DNA of 37,555 nt from a bacterium. Its GTDB lineage: Bacteria > SZUA-79 > Acidulodesulfobacterales > Acidulodesulfobacteraceae. The notes beneath the pieces are model-generated. The model was not told the origin of the DNA. It did not search any database and saw nothing but the letters and a program-made list of their open reading frames with translations. The stretch is taken from contig JAKAFU010000017.1 of NCBI GenBank assembly GCA_021825865.1, forward strand, positions 1 through 37,555. The letters are read 5' to 3'. The number at the start of each line of letters is the position of its first letter. Position 1 is the first letter of the stretch. The position numbers and the translations under genes are program-made. This document shows, in pieces, positions 1 to 9,045 of the stretch.

Positions 1-390
1 GAGGTTATTTTGTCGGTGCACGATTTCAACTCTTTTATTAATTTAAAAAAAGCAATGCAATTTTATATTGAAGCAAGCTATCTGAAAGCAGATTTTTTTA
101 AAATGGCGGCGCTTATCGCGTCAAAACAAGAAGTACTTGATATATTATCTATTTGTAATAAAATAAACGAATTAAGAAATTCGGATATTGAAAATTATCC
201 TGAATTTATAATTTTCGGAATGGGAGATAAAGGAAAATTAACCCGGATTCTTTCATTAAATTACGGGTCTTTTTTGGCATACTGTTCAATAAACGATGGA
301 TTGTCCACCGCTCCCGGGCAGATAGATATCGATACATTTAATAAAATTTATGAATCTTGCAATTCAGTAATGCAGCAACAGCGGCAATAG
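1..390 (+). CDS. aroD: 3-dehydroquinate dehydratase, type I (3' part)
   Basis: This is the C-terminal part of a type I 3-dehydroquinate dehydratase, the shikimate-pathway enzyme that converts 3-dehydroquinate to 3-dehydroshikimate through a Schiff base in the cytoplasm. The frame is open to the first base of the window, so the gene starts outside it. A TTG at 10 preceded by GAGG looks like a start, but homology runs through it: the segment VILSVHDF matches the family block with the active-site His. The Lys in ADFFKMA (codon at 100-102) fits the Schiff-base Lys. The family's substrate-binding end follows as GKLTRILSLNYGS and STAPGQI. The stop is TAG at 388-390. Family assignment is firm; gene position in any shikimate operon cannot be judged. 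Confidence 0.88.
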   Translation, partial: EVILSVHDFNSFINLKKAMQFYIEASYLKADFFKMAALIASKQEVLDILSICNKINELRNSDIENYPEFIIFGMGDKGKLTRILSLNYGSFLAYCSINDGLSTAPGQIDIDTFNKIYESCNSVMQQQRQ

Positions 391-499
391 CGGTAAAATA
401 GAAATATTGTTTTCAGCACAGCGTGTCCTAAAATCCTAATAAACATAGATTATAAATGCTAAAATACATAAATAGTTTTATATATAACTCACTATATTT

Positions 500-516
500 T
501 ATAGTATATTACTATA
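500..516. repeat. Small AT inverted repeat upstream of pilB
   Basis: TATAGTA and TACTATA are separated by three bases, in the otherwise very AT-rich 203-base gap between aroD and pilB. It may be a protein site or chance in such AT-rich DNA. No clear -35/-10 pair was chosen here. Confidence 0.3.
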
Positions 517-593
517 TATTAGAGTATTTTATAATTTTATTATGCGTTAATATTTAATATTACGGCAATATAGCAATATAAAACTACAAACAT

Positions 594-2354
594 ATGGCAA
601 TCTTAAATAATTTATTAAAATCAAGAAAACTTGGAGAAATTTTAGTCGATTCTAAGCTGCTTAATCCCACGCAATTAGAATATGCCCTTACCGAAGCAAA
701 AAAAAGGAATATGAGGCTGGGAACAGCTCTTGTCTCTCTTAATATCCTGACGGAAGACGATATAATTAACGCTTTATCCCAGCAGCTCAGAATTAAAAAA
801 ATAGACCTGACAAAAATCGCTATAGACCCTATAATAGGTAAAATTTTGCCTGAAACCCTTTCAAAACAGTTTAAGATGGTTGCAATTAATCTTTCGAACA
901 ATATATTGACAGTAGTTCTATCGGACCCTCTGAATGTTTTTGCCGGAGATGCTCTGAAAAAAGCAGTAAATTATGATATTGAAATTGCAGTTGCAAGAGA
1001 ACACGAGATACTTAGAGCTATCGATTTTGTATATTCCGCCAAAGATATTATAAAAGCCGATAATTCAGAGCGTATATCCTTAAATTTAAACAATGAACCG
1101 CAAAAAAGCACAACCGGCATCACTTCTGCTGCTTCTTCCGTTTTTGCCGCATCGGCAGACAATGATATAAATAAAGAAATTATAGAATCGGAAGATATAA
1201 ATATAATTAAATTAGTAAACGATATAATAGTTTCGGCATCAAAGAACAGAGCTTCGGATATACATATAGAACCGTTAGAAGATGAAATTTTAATAAGAGA
1301 AAGAATAGACGGAGAACTTTTTGAAACTAAAAAACTTCCAAAGCAATTCATAAATCCTTTAATTGCAAGAATTAAGATAATTTCTAATATGGATATTGCC
1401 GAAAAAAGAAATGCTCAGGATTCAAGATTTAATATCACGCTTTCAGGAAAAGAACTTGACATAAGAGTTTCTATATTACCTACAATCAACGGAGAAAAAG
1501 CAGTACTGAGAATATTAGATAAATCATCCAAAATAAATAAAATATCAGAATCTTCTTATATTGACGATATAACTAAAGGCAGGATATTAAAACTTATAAA
1601 TAAAAAATACGGATTATTTCTAATAACCGGACCTACCGGTTCAGGAAAAACAACTACCGCTTATTCTATATTGTCAGAATTAAATAAAATAAATAAAAAC
1701 TTAGTGACCGTTGAAAATCCTGTTGAATATAAGATAAAATATATAAATCAGGTTGAAGCTAATCTTAAAGGCGGAATGTCTTTTGCTAATATTCTGAGGT
1801 CGGTTTTGCGACAGGACCCGGATATTATACTTGTCGGAGAAATAAGGGATATAGAAACCGCTAAAATAGCGATACAGGCTTCATTAACTGGTCATTTTGT
1901 AATTTCAACCCTTCATACGCAGGATGCTTCAAGCACAATATCAAGGCTGATAGATATGCAGATAGAACCGTTTTTGATAGCATCGGCTATTGTTGGCATT
2001 ATAGGTCAAAGGCTGCTAAAAAAACTTTGCGATAAATGCAAAGAACCGTATGAGCCCAATGCAGAATTATTAAAGGAGTTGGGATTACAAGAAAATAAAA
2101 CGGCTTATTTTTATAAAGAAAAAGGCTGTCCTGAATGCAGAGGCACAGGGTTTAAAGGGAGAATTCCTATATATGAATTATTAGTCCCTGACAATAACAT
2201 ACAAAAATTGATTTTAGAAAAAGCTGATGCTTCTCTGATAAGAAATACGGCTGTTAAAAACGGCTTTATTACGCTGAGAAGATACGGCATAATAAAAGTG
2301 CTGGAAGGAATCACTACTATAGAAGAAGTACTGCAGGCAACACAAGATATTTAA
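594..2354 (+). CDS. pilB: PilB/GspE-type secretion/pilus assembly ATPase
   Basis: A hexameric cytoplasmic ATPase that powers extension of type IV pili or a type II secretion pseudopilus. The N-terminal 150 or so residues form an MshEN-like domain (KLGEILVDSKLLNPTQLEYAL). The Asp box starts at 222 (DIHIEP), Walker A is GPTGSGKT at 346-353, Walker B is DPDIILVGE at 408-416, and the His box has GH at 433-434. A four-cysteine zinc module is at C479, C482, C512 and C515. Its length (586 residues) is normal for the family. The Asp box reads IRERIDG, with Glu where many members have Arg, Tyr or Phe. No Shine-Dalgarno sequence precedes the ATG. The platform protein PilC follows, so these two likely work together. 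The sequence alone does not decide between pilus and type II secretion. Confidence 0.93.
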   Translation: MAILNNLLKSRKLGEILVDSKLLNPTQLEYALTEAKKRNMRLGTALVSLNILTEDDIINALSQQLRIKKIDLTKIAIDPIIGKILPETLSKQFKMVAINLSNNILTVVLSDPLNVFAGDALKKAVNYDIEIAVAREHEILRAIDFVYSAKDIIKADNSERISLNLNNEPQKSTTGITSAASSVFAASADNDINKEIIESEDINIIKLVNDIIVSASKNRASDIHIEPLEDEILIRERIDGELFETKKLPKQFINPLIARIKIISNMDIAEKRNAQDSRFNITLSGKELDIRVSILPTINGEKAVLRILDKSSKINKISESSYIDDITKGRILKLINKKYGLFLITGPTGSGKTTTAYSILSELNKINKNLVTVENPVEYKIKYINQVEANLKGGMSFANILRSVLRQDPDIILVGEIRDIETAKIAIQASLTGHFVISTLHTQDASSTISRLIDMQIEPFLIASAIVGIIGQRLLKKLCDKCKEPYEPNAELLKELGLQENKTAYFYKEKGCPECRGTGFKGRIPIYELLVPDNNIQKLILEKADASLIRNTAVKNGFITLRRYGIIKVLEGITTIEEVLQATQDI

Positions 2355-2358
2355 TCTT

Positions 2359-2389
2359 CTATACTATAATATAATATATTATAGTATAG
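2359..2389 (+). terminator. Stem-loop just after pilB
   Basis: A perfect 11-bp stem (CTATACTATAA / TTATAGTATAG) with a 9-base loop starts five bases after the pilB stop. No T-run follows, so it is not a classical intrinsic terminator. It may protect the pilB mRNA end or reduce read-through to pilC. Confidence 0.4.
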
Positions 2390-2518
2390 TATGCATTATA
2401 CATATATTTTATAAATATATTGTGATTAATGATTATTAAATTAATGATTATTAATTAATATATTAGTATAATAATTATAATTTATAAAAATAACATAATC
2501 CATAATAAATAATAACAA

Positions 2519-3730
2519 ATGTCAATTTATATTTATAGGGCGAGAAGCAGAAACGGCAAATTAGTTGTCGGTCAAATTGAAGCGGCTTCAATGCTTGCAG
2601 CGGAAAAGAACGTTGAAAATCTTCAACTGATTCCATTATCGGTTGTTGAAAAATCAAGCATTTCTATGAACGAACTTATTCCTTCTTTTCAATCTATATC
2701 AAAAAAAGACATAATTATTTTTTCCCGTCAGCTTGCCACTTTATACCAGTCAGGCGTTCCTATCGGCAAAAGTTTAACTTCTCTGATAGAATTTACGAGA
2801 AATAAGAAATTTAAAATTGTTCTTCAGGAGGTCAAAGATGACCTTGAAAGCGGTCAGACACTTGCAAAAAGCTTGAGCAATCATCCAAAAATATTTTCCG
2901 AAATATACGTTAACATGGTTGAGGTAGGCGAATCGACAGGTCTTTTATATGATGTTCTGGTCAGAATTGCCTTGCTTATGGAAAAAGAAATGGCTATTAA
3001 AACAAAAGTTAAAAGCTCGACATTTTATCCAAAATTAGTTATTACTGCTATAATTATTGCAACTGCCGTTTTAATAGGATTCGTTATTCCAAAATTTGCT
3101 ATGCTTTACAGCAGTTTTAATGTGCCTCTTCCTCTTGAAACCAGAATCTTAGTTGCTATTTCCAATTTCTTTGTTAATTTCTGGTATATTATGCTGGCAA
3201 TTTTTGCAGCGCTCATTATTTCCGTCAAACTTTATTTAAACTCTGTTGGCGGCAGGCTATGGTGGGATGAATACAAATTAAAAATCCCCATATTCGGAAG
3301 TATTTTTTATAAATCTATGATGGGTCAATTTACAAGAATATTCGGTCTTTTATTTCAAAGCGGAATACCGGTTAACCGTGCTTTTGAACTTATAAGAAAT
3401 GCAGTAGATAATAAATATTTTACAAAAAAAATAGATGAATTGCAGGAAGAAATCACAAAGGGCAAATCTATAACGCAAAGTTTTATAGATTCAAAAATTT
3501 TTTCTCCAATAATAATTCAAATGGTAAGCGTCGGCGAAGAAACGGGCCATATAGATGAGATGCTTAATAAAGTAGCCGATTATTTCGACGAAGATTTAGA
3601 CCATCAGCTTAATATATTGCAGGCATCAATAGAACCTATTCTGCTTAGCATTATATTTGGAATGGTTTTATTTTTAGCGCTCGCTATTTATCTTCCGATT
3701 ATAGACGTTATTAATTTTACTAAAAAATAA
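2519..3730 (+). CDS. pilC: PilC/GspF-type inner-membrane platform protein
   Basis: Polytopic inner-membrane protein that connects the assembly ATPase to the growing pilus or pseudopilus. It starts with the family's N-terminal motif (YRARSRNGKLVVGQIEA) and has two GspF repeats: the first near 70-190 (FSRQLATLYQSGVPI, then VEVGESTGLL), the second near 270-400 (FTRIFGLLFQSGIPV, then SVGEETGHI). Hydrophobic segments lie near 170-190, 215-235 and 370-395. The 403-residue length is typical. It is 164 bases downstream of pilB on the same strand. No Shine-Dalgarno is visible before the ATG; the leader is almost all A and T. A second PilB-type ATPase at 20832 could share this platform. Confidence 0.93.
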   Translation: MSIYIYRARSRNGKLVVGQIEAASMLAAEKNVENLQLIPLSVVEKSSISMNELIPSFQSISKKDIIIFSRQLATLYQSGVPIGKSLTSLIEFTRNKKFKIVLQEVKDDLESGQTLAKSLSNHPKIFSEIYVNMVEVGESTGLLYDVLVRIALLMEKEMAIKTKVKSSTFYPKLVITAIIIATAVLIGFVIPKFAMLYSSFNVPLPLETRILVAISNFFVNFWYIMLAIFAALIISVKLYLNSVGGRLWWDEYKLKIPIFGSIFYKSMMGQFTRIFGLLFQSGIPVNRAFELIRNAVDNKYFTKKIDELQEEITKGKSITQSFIDSKIFSPIIIQMVSVGEETGHIDEMLNKVADYFDEDLDHQLNILQASIEPILLSIIFGMVLFLALAIYLPIIDVINFTKK

Positions 3731-3768
3731 TATTTATCTTAAAATTCTCTCGGCATCGGCTTAAAAGT

Positions 3769-4701
3769 TTACAATCCTAATCTCTTCTTGAAATATTCAA
3801 TAGTTAATCTTAGGCCTGTTTCTATATCAACTTTGGGATTATATCCTAACTTTTCTTTAGCAAGGGTTAAATCCGGCTTTCTTTGGATAGGGTCGTCTTT
3901 AGGCAGTTCTTTAAATACTATCTTTGATTTAGAATCGGTTAAGGACAATACTAATTTTGCGAAATCTATCATCGTAAACTCGTAAGTATTGCCGAGATTA
4001 ACCGGACCTGTAAAATTTTTCGAGTTTTTTAAAAGCATAATTCCGTCTAATAAATCAGAAATATAACAGAAAGAACGATTTTGTTTTCCGTCTCCGTAAA
4101 CCGTTAAATCTATACCTTTTAACGCCTGAACTATAAAATTGGAGACCACTCTTCCGTCGTTCTCAAGCATTTTTGGACCGTATGTATTAAAGACGCGCAC
4201 TATTTTAATATCTGTGCCGTAAGTTCTGCTATAATCAAACATAATAGTTTCCGCCGCTCTTTTCCCTTCATCATAACAAGACCGTATTGATGTCGGATTA
4301 ACATTGCCGCTATAAGTTTCAGGCTGAGGATGTACAGACGGGGAACCGTAAACTTCGGACGTGGAAGTGTGCAGCACGGGAACATTTAATCTTCTTGCAT
4401 TCTCCATAACGTTAAATATTCCGAAAACATTATCTTTCATTGTTTTGAGAGGGTTTTTCTGATAGAACGGAACAGAAGCCGGACAAGCCAGATTAACAAT
4501 AAAATCAGCTTCAATATTAAAAGGTTCGGATATATCGTGCCTTATTAATTCGAAATTATAATTATCTTTAAATTCTTTTATGTTTTCTTTAGAACCTGTG
4601 AAAAAATTATCCATACATAAAACTTCGTCGCCTTCATTTAACAACCTTTCGCATAGATTAGAACCGATAAAACCCGCGCCGCCCGTAATTAAAACTTTCA
4701 T
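3769..4701 (-). CDS. uxs: UDP-glucuronate decarboxylase (UXS-type SDR)
   Basis: An extended short-chain dehydrogenase/reductase. The closest pattern known to me is UDP-glucuronate decarboxylase, which makes UDP-xylose from UDP-glucuronate with bound NAD, for surface polysaccharides. The NAD-binding glycine motif GGAGFIGS is at 7-14. The TSTSEVYG block is at 112-119, and the catalytic pair is Y143 and K147 in SCYDEGK. QNRSFCYISDLLDG, a typical sugar-nucleotide site, follows later. Length is 310 residues, normal for the bacterial enzyme. A GGAGG ribosome-binding site lies ten bases before the ATG. The gene stands alone and converges with pilC, so its glycan partners are not visible. Other NDP-sugar epimerases are the main alternative, but SCYDEGKR is characteristic of UXS. 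Confidence 0.85.
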   Translation of the reverse strand: MKVLITGGAGFIGSNLCERLLNEGDEVLCMDNFFTGSKENIKEFKDNYNFELIRHDISEPFNIEADFIVNLACPASVPFYQKNPLKTMKDNVFGIFNVMENARRLNVPVLHTSTSEVYGSPSVHPQPETYSGNVNPTSIRSCYDEGKRAAETIMFDYSRTYGTDIKIVRVFNTYGPKMLENDGRVVSNFIVQALKGIDLTVYGDGKQNRSFCYISDLLDGIMLLKNSKNFTGPVNLGNTYEFTMIDFAKLVLSLTDSKSKIVFKELPKDDPIQRKPDLTLAKEKLGYNPKVDIETGLRLTIEYFKKRLGL

Positions 4702-4711
4702 AGCAATGAAT

Positions 4712-4716
4712 CCTCC
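4712..4716 (-). promoter_or_regulatory. Ribosome-binding site of the decarboxylase gene
   Basis: On the minus strand this reads GGAGG, ten bases before the ATG at 4699-4701. It supports that start. Many genes in this window have no such site. Confidence 0.6.
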
Positions 4717-4965
4717 GCTTTTTTATAAACATTCGCTTTATAATTTTTTATTTTATTTTATTTTAATTTAATTTATTTTTATTGATTTGTAAGTTATATA
4801 ATTTTTTATATCTGCTTTATAGCTATTATACGCTTATTCTATACCAATTTTATACAGCATCTGCATCTTTTTTAAAATATTTTATTTATATTCACTTATA
4901 TGCCTAAACATATTTAATTTTATATTTATATTTTTTTGTGACGCTCTGCAATTTAGCAAATTATT

Positions 4966-5796
4966 TTATAATTGATATTTATTACCGTATCCCCTTCTTG
5001 TTATCATATAAAAATCTTTTACAAATGTGGTGCTATTGCCGATGATGATAGTAGTATTCATACTGACTAGAGAGAATTCATCTATATGTTCAAGGGTCGT
5101 TATAACAATTTCTTCGTCCGGTCTGGAAGCTGCCTTAACAATTGCGGCAGGTCTGGTTTTATTAATATTCTTTAATAAAATTTCTTTAGCAGCGGTTAAT
5201 TCATCTTTTCTTTTAGCGCTTTTAGGATTATAAATGATGATGACAAAATCTGCTTTTGAAGCAAAATCCAGTCTTTTTTCAATTTCCTCCCAAGGGGTCA
5301 AAAGATTAGACAGCGAAATAACGCAGAAATCATTCATAATAGGTGCGCCGACGGAACATGCGGCACTACAGAAAGCCGGAACGCCGGATATAAAATCCAA
5401 AGGAATCTTACCTATAAGCGATTTTTTTTCTAACAGTTCCAACAAAAGCCCGCTCATGCCGTAAATACCCGCATCGCCTCCTGAAACTATGACGACTCTT
5501 TCACCTTCCATAGATTTATTTATAGCTGCTTCGCATCTTGTAATTTCATCTTTCATATTAAAATGCAATTTTTCCTGATCTTCGCGCAGCATCGTGCTAA
5601 TTTGCTTCAAGTAAGTCGAATATCCTATTATAACGCTGCATTCTTCTATCGCTTCAACGGCCGCTTTCGTTAAATACTTAATATTACCGGGTCCGGTCCC
5701 TACCAAAGTAATTTTTCCGTACGTCGTGCTGCTGCAGTTCGAATCAGATGCTATATCGCAACAGCCATTGTTGTATTCATTTTCTTTTTTTTGCAT
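4966..5796 (-). CDS. cbiH: Precorrin-3B C17-methyltransferase (CbiH/CobJ)
   Basis: SAM-dependent methyltransferase that methylates C17 of the corrin macrocycle and drives ring contraction. The SAM-pocket motif is at 31-37 (LVGTGPG). The block VSGGDAGIYGM and the family signature IIYNPKSAKR are clear, as is the C-terminal region TTIIIGNSTTF. In front of the enzyme core is an extra segment of about 27 residues rich in Asn, Ser and Cys (C12, C13, C21), not usual for the family. The start is supported by AAGGAGT seven bases upstream and implies a 46-base overlap with cbiG, whose C-terminus is also conserved, so the overlap looks real. It is the last gene of the cbi cluster. Confidence 0.92.
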   Translation of the reverse strand: MQKKENEYNNGCCDIASDSNCSSTTYGKITLVGTGPGNIKYLTKAAVEAIEECSVIIGYSTYLKQISTMLREDQEKLHFNMKDEITRCEAAINKSMEGERVVIVSGGDAGIYGMSGLLLELLEKKSLIGKIPLDFISGVPAFCSAACSVGAPIMNDFCVISLSNLLTPWEEIEKRLDFASKADFVIIIYNPKSAKRKDELTAAKEILLKNINKTRPAAIVKAASRPDEEIVITTLEHIDEFSLVSMNTTIIIGNSTTFVKDFYMITRRGYGNKYQL

Positions 5797-7154
5797 ATTA
5801 ATAACTCCTTATTTATATAGGATGACAAAAGCGCGCACGGTTCGCAAACGGAATATGCGCCCGTATAGCGGAAGCAAGCAGAAGCACCGGCAGTCTCGTC
5901 CGGCTTTATATAATTATAATAATTGTCAGTTCTTAAATCCATTTGATATTTATACAAAAAATTATTAATTTCGTCTTTTGAAAAGAAATCAATGTATTGA
6001 GCGTATTGTCGGGCAAATTCTAAAATCCCTTTTTCTTCTGATTTAATATCTATAGTAGCAATATTTCTAATACTGAGCATAGAAAGGCTATTTTGATTAA
6101 ATATCTCTTGAATAAAATTTTCAATTTCTTCAAAAGCGGTATTTTTATTACATCCTATGCCTATTGACAGATTTCTCGGAAATAATCTGCATATAGTTAT
6201 ATTGTAATAACGTAATTTCGATAACAATGAATCATTGAGTGAACCGCTAAACAAACCATTAAATGTAAAATCCGGCATTGTAAAATCCTGCATTTTCAGA
6301 TTTAGAACATCTGTTTTATAAGAAATGACGATAATATTTAAATTTGTTGATTTATTACCATATGATTCGTCATTATTTGACTTATTATAATTTAACTCAT
6401 TGCAATGCTCTTTTAATATTTCTTCTATATCGTTTTTTTTGTAGATAAATTGTACTGGTTGATTAAAGTCTGCAAAATAGTCTTTAATTTTATTTTTAAA
6501 ATCTTCATTCCTGCTCATAATCAGGTCTGATTCAGGGATAAAAATTATTATTTTTTGAGCGCTTAAGGATGATTTATTAATGAATTTTATACAATTTTTA
6601 TTTTCAATATTCAAATTAAATTTTTTTGCGAACATATCTAAAGAAAACTTTTCCGAAATATCGGTAGCAGTCGTTATTACCGGAACAGCATCTATTATTT
6701 CGGCTATGGAGATACATAATTCATTGGCTCTTCCAATATGCCCCGAAAGCGCGCTTATTACATAATTGCCTTTTTCATCAATAACTATTATTCCCGGGTC
6801 AGACAGCTTGCTTGTTATAAGCGGAGATATAAGCCTTATGACTGCGCCAAGCGAAAGAAAAAAAATTAAAAAATCATATTCGTTAAAAGCGCGTTCTATA
6901 TTTTCACGGTAATTATCATTATCATAATTAAAAAATTCAAAAGTGCCGATACCGATATCAGAGGCATTGAGGCTATTAAAAATTTTATTGTCTCTCTTAT
7001 ATCGTTTTTCGTAATCACTATAGTGGGCATTGCCGCTGCAGTTTTTGCAATTAGCTTTACCGCCATATGTATAATAATTACGCAATCCTTCTGAAAGTTT
7101 TGATGCAAGTTTTTTACTGTTTTCGGTAAAAGCGAATATAGCTGCCTTATTCAC
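5751..7154 (-). CDS. cbiG: Cobalt-precorrin-5A hydrolase (CbiG)
   Basis: CbiG opens the delta-lactone of cobalt-precorrin-5A and releases acetaldehyde, a step of the anaerobic (cobalt-early) route. The central block has LGAVIRLISPLI, SALSGHIGRANELC and VPVITTATD, all typical. The C-terminal domain is recognisable by SIGIGCNKNT, SVCEPCALL and the ending KKKKMNTTMAVAI. The longest open frame starts at 7262, but I prefer the GTG at 7152-7154: it gives MNKAAIFAFTENS, the usual N-terminus, and removes an overlap of up to 95 bases with cbiF. From that start there is a CxxC at residues 36-39, in an Asn/Tyr-rich insertion before the conserved block. The 3' end overlaps cbiH. Confidence 0.87.
   Translation of the reverse strand: MNKAAIFAFTENSKKLASKLSEGLRNYYTYGGKANCKNCSGNAHYSDYEKRYKRDNKIFNSLNASDIGIGTFEFFNYDNDNYRENIERAFNEYDFLIFFLSLGAVIRLISPLITSKLSDPGIIVIDEKGNYVISALSGHIGRANELCISIAEIIDAVPVITTATDISEKFSLDMFAKKFNLNIENKNCIKFINKSSLSAQKIIIFIPESDLIMSRNEDFKNKIKDYFADFNQPVQFIYKKNDIEEILKEHCNELNYNKSNNDESYGNKSTNLNIIVISYKTDVLNLKMQDFTMPDFTFNGLFSGSLNDSLLSKLRYYNITICRLFPRNLSIGIGCNKNTAFEEIENFIQEIFNQNSLSMLSIRNIATIDIKSEEKGILEFARQYAQYIDFFSKDEINNFLYKYQMDLRTDNYYNYIKPDETAGASACFRYTGAYSVCEPCALLSSYINKELLICKKKKMNTTMAVAI
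5804..5810 (-). promoter_or_regulatory. Ribosome-binding site inside cbiG for cbiH
   Basis: Minus-strand AAGGAGT lies seven bases before the cbiH ATG, within the end of cbiG. It decides the cbiH start and confirms that the Cys-rich N-terminal segment of CbiH is translated. Confidence 0.6.
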
Positions 7155-7167
7155 ATAATTGCCGGCT

Positions 7168-7965
7168 TTATCGGCTTTTTTTTGCTTTCCTGAATGTGTG
7201 AAAAAAATTCTCGTCATATAATTTAGATTTATGGTCAATTGAATATTTACCTGCAAGCGCATTTCCTACAAGGAGTACTGCCATATTTCTGATAGAGTTA
7301 GCTTTTGCATTGATTAAAACATCTTTTAGTTTACATTCTATGAGTATTTCTGATTTTAAAGACACGTCTTTTGCTATTAAACAATATGTGTTTTCGTCAT
7401 AACTTTCTAAAAGGTCCGATACAACGGAGTCTATTAGTCCAAAGCTTAAATATATAGCCATAGTTGCTTTATGCGATGCAAGGCTTCTTATATCCTGTCC
7501 GTCAGGCAATTTTCCGGTTCTGCCTGCCGCCCTGCAAAATATTACAGTCTGAGAAACATCCGGCAATGTAAGCGTCGATTTGTTGGAAGCGCAGGCTGCA
7601 AAGGCGGCTGTGACACCCGGAATAATTTCATAGTTTGCCTGTTTTGTTTTAAGCAATGCCATCTGTTCGCTGATTGAAGAATAAAGCGATGAATCCCCCG
7701 CGTGAAGAACCGTTGTCATAATACCGGAGTCATACATTGTCTCTATTTTATCTGCAATTTCTTCAAAACACATGCCGCTCATATCATAGAGTATACAATC
7801 TGCATTTGGTATTTTCAATAGCTCTTTATTTATCAAAGAACCGGCATAAAAAACGCAGCCGGACGCCGATAATATTTTATGGGCTTTAACGGTCAATAAT
7901 TCAGGGTCTCCCGGACCGGCACCGATAAAATAAATCTTGCATTTTTCAGTATATTGCGTATCCAT
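7168..7965 (-). CDS. cbiF: Precorrin-4 C11-methyltransferase (CbiF/CobM)
   Basis: SAM-dependent methyltransferase acting at C11 of the corrin precursor. The protein begins with IYFIGAGPGDPELLTVKA, the family SAM motif. It continues with LHAGDSSLYSSISEQM, YEIIPGVTA, and the block LTLPDVSQTVIFCRAAGRTG, which is specific to CbiF/CobM. The end LYDENFFHTFRKAKK matches the normal C-terminus. Length (265 residues) is usual. It is followed by cbiG on the same strand with little or no gap. Upstream is a 287-base AT-rich repeat-like gap to cbiL, the largest break in the cluster. No clear Shine-Dalgarno precedes the ATG. Confidence 0.93.
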   Translation of the reverse strand: MDTQYTEKCKIYFIGAGPGDPELLTVKAHKILSASGCVFYAGSLINKELLKIPNADCILYDMSGMCFEEIADKIETMYDSGIMTTVLHAGDSSLYSSISEQMALLKTKQANYEIIPGVTAAFAACASNKSTLTLPDVSQTVIFCRAAGRTGKLPDGQDIRSLASHKATMAIYLSFGLIDSVVSDLLESYDENTYCLIAKDVSLKSEILIECKLKDVLINAKANSIRNMAVLLVGNALAGKYSIDHKSKLYDENFFHTFRKAKKSR

Positions 7966-8029
7966 AGTTTATTTAGTTTATGCTCAGTTTTTATGTTCAG
8001 TTTTTTTAGATTATAATAAGTTTAGACTC

Positions 8030-8215
8030 TGTTTTATTTAATTTGGTTTTAATTTAATTTATTCTGAATTTAGTATTAATTTAATATTAGTTCAATATTA
8101 GTTCAATTTTAATTTAATTTATTCTTAATTCATTCTTAATTTAATTTGATTTATTATTAATTTAATTTAGCCTTAATTTGGTTTTAGTTCACAGTCAGTC
8201 TTAGTTAGTGTTAGT
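8030..8215. repeat. Degenerate TTAATTTAATT repeat tract between cbiL and cbiF
   Basis: Much of the 287-base gap (7966-8252) consists of loosely repeated units such as TTTAATTTAATTTA, TTAGTTCAATA (twice in a row near 8090) and TTCTTAATT. It has no gene and no hairpin with a T-run that I can see. It looks like slippage-generated low-complexity DNA inside an operon. It could hold an internal promoter, but I cannot point to one. Confidence 0.5.
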
Positions 8216-8252
8216 TTATATTTTTTTTTCGCTATACTCTGCATTATACAAT

Positions 8253-9020
8253 CTATATAAAAATTACCGCGAGAATAGAAAAATAATCATAGACCTTGTC
8301 ATTGACAGACTCTAAAAATTCTAAATTGATATTGTCATCCAGAACGGATTTTTCCAATATATAAAATTTAAGTTTACCGTCTTTAAAATAATCATAAAAC
8401 ATTTTTTTATAAATTCTTAGTATATCATATATATTATTTCCGGCTTTCATATAAATGAGCATAGACGGTTTGTCTTTAGAAGACATAATAAAATTAATTT
8501 CTGATTCAAGTTCCTCATCAGTTTTGCCAATAGGTACGTTAATTAAAACAGAACTTTTTTTTACCGCATACGGCTCTTTTATAAGACTAAGCAAATAATT
8601 AAAAGATGAAATTCCGGAAATTATATTTATATTTAAAGCAATATTGCAGCGAGCAGCCAGTTGCTTCAAAGATTTGTAAAGTTCTGAATAAGTGCTGTAG
8701 AATGCGGGGTCTCCTATGGTTATATAAGAACAGCAATAATTTGCTTTTAATTTTTGAAGAATTTTTAATGCATTTTCATCATAAAGCGTTTTATTAAGAT
8801 TATAATTTTTTTTCATTTCTATACCTAAAGGTATAAGCTTAGAATCTTGAATATCGAGCATATTGCCTTTCAGGATATCTAAAGCAAAATTATTATTTGA
8901 ATATAAAACTCTCGGATAAAAAATAAAATCGCTCTCTCTAAGAGCTTTAACGGCTTTTAGCGTAATTAAATCAGGGTCTCCGGGACCTACTCCGACGATA
9001 TTAAGTAAATGTCCATTCAT
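8253..9020 (-). CDS. cbiL: Precorrin-2 C20-methyltransferase (CbiL/CobI)
   Basis: SAM-dependent methyltransferase that methylates C20 of (cobalt-)precorrin-2, the first committed ring methylation toward corrin. The SAM motif [15 protein letters not shown] is at 9-23. [13 protein letters not shown], typical of CbiL, comes next, then the [11 protein letters not shown] block. The C-terminal part is less conserved and ends [12 protein letters not shown]. Length (255 residues) is slightly over the usual. It starts 25 bases after the cbiET stop. No Shine-Dalgarno is visible. Another corrin methyltransferase is possible in principle, but CbiF, CbiH and CbiE are all accounted for here, which favours CbiL. 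Confidence 0.88.
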   Translation of the reverse strand: MNGHLLNIVGVGPGDPDLITLKAVKALRESDFIFYPRVLYSNNNFALDILKGNMLDIQDSKLIPLGIEMKKNYNLNKTLYDENALKILQKLKANYCCSYITIGDPAFYSTYSELYKSLKQLAARCNIALNINIISGISSFNYLLSLIKEPYAVKKSSVLINVPIGKTDEELESEINFIMSSKDKPSMLIYMKAGNNIYDILRIYKKMFYDYFKDGKLKFYILEKSVLDDNINLEFLESVNDKVYDYFSILAVIFI

Positions 9021-9045
9021 ATTGTTATAATAAATAAATTTTTTA

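Noticed and set aside
10-390. A complete 126-residue gene with a TTG start and GAGG site
   Set aside because: Homology to type I dehydroquinate dehydratase extends upstream through the TTG to the first base, so it is an internal codon of a truncated gene.
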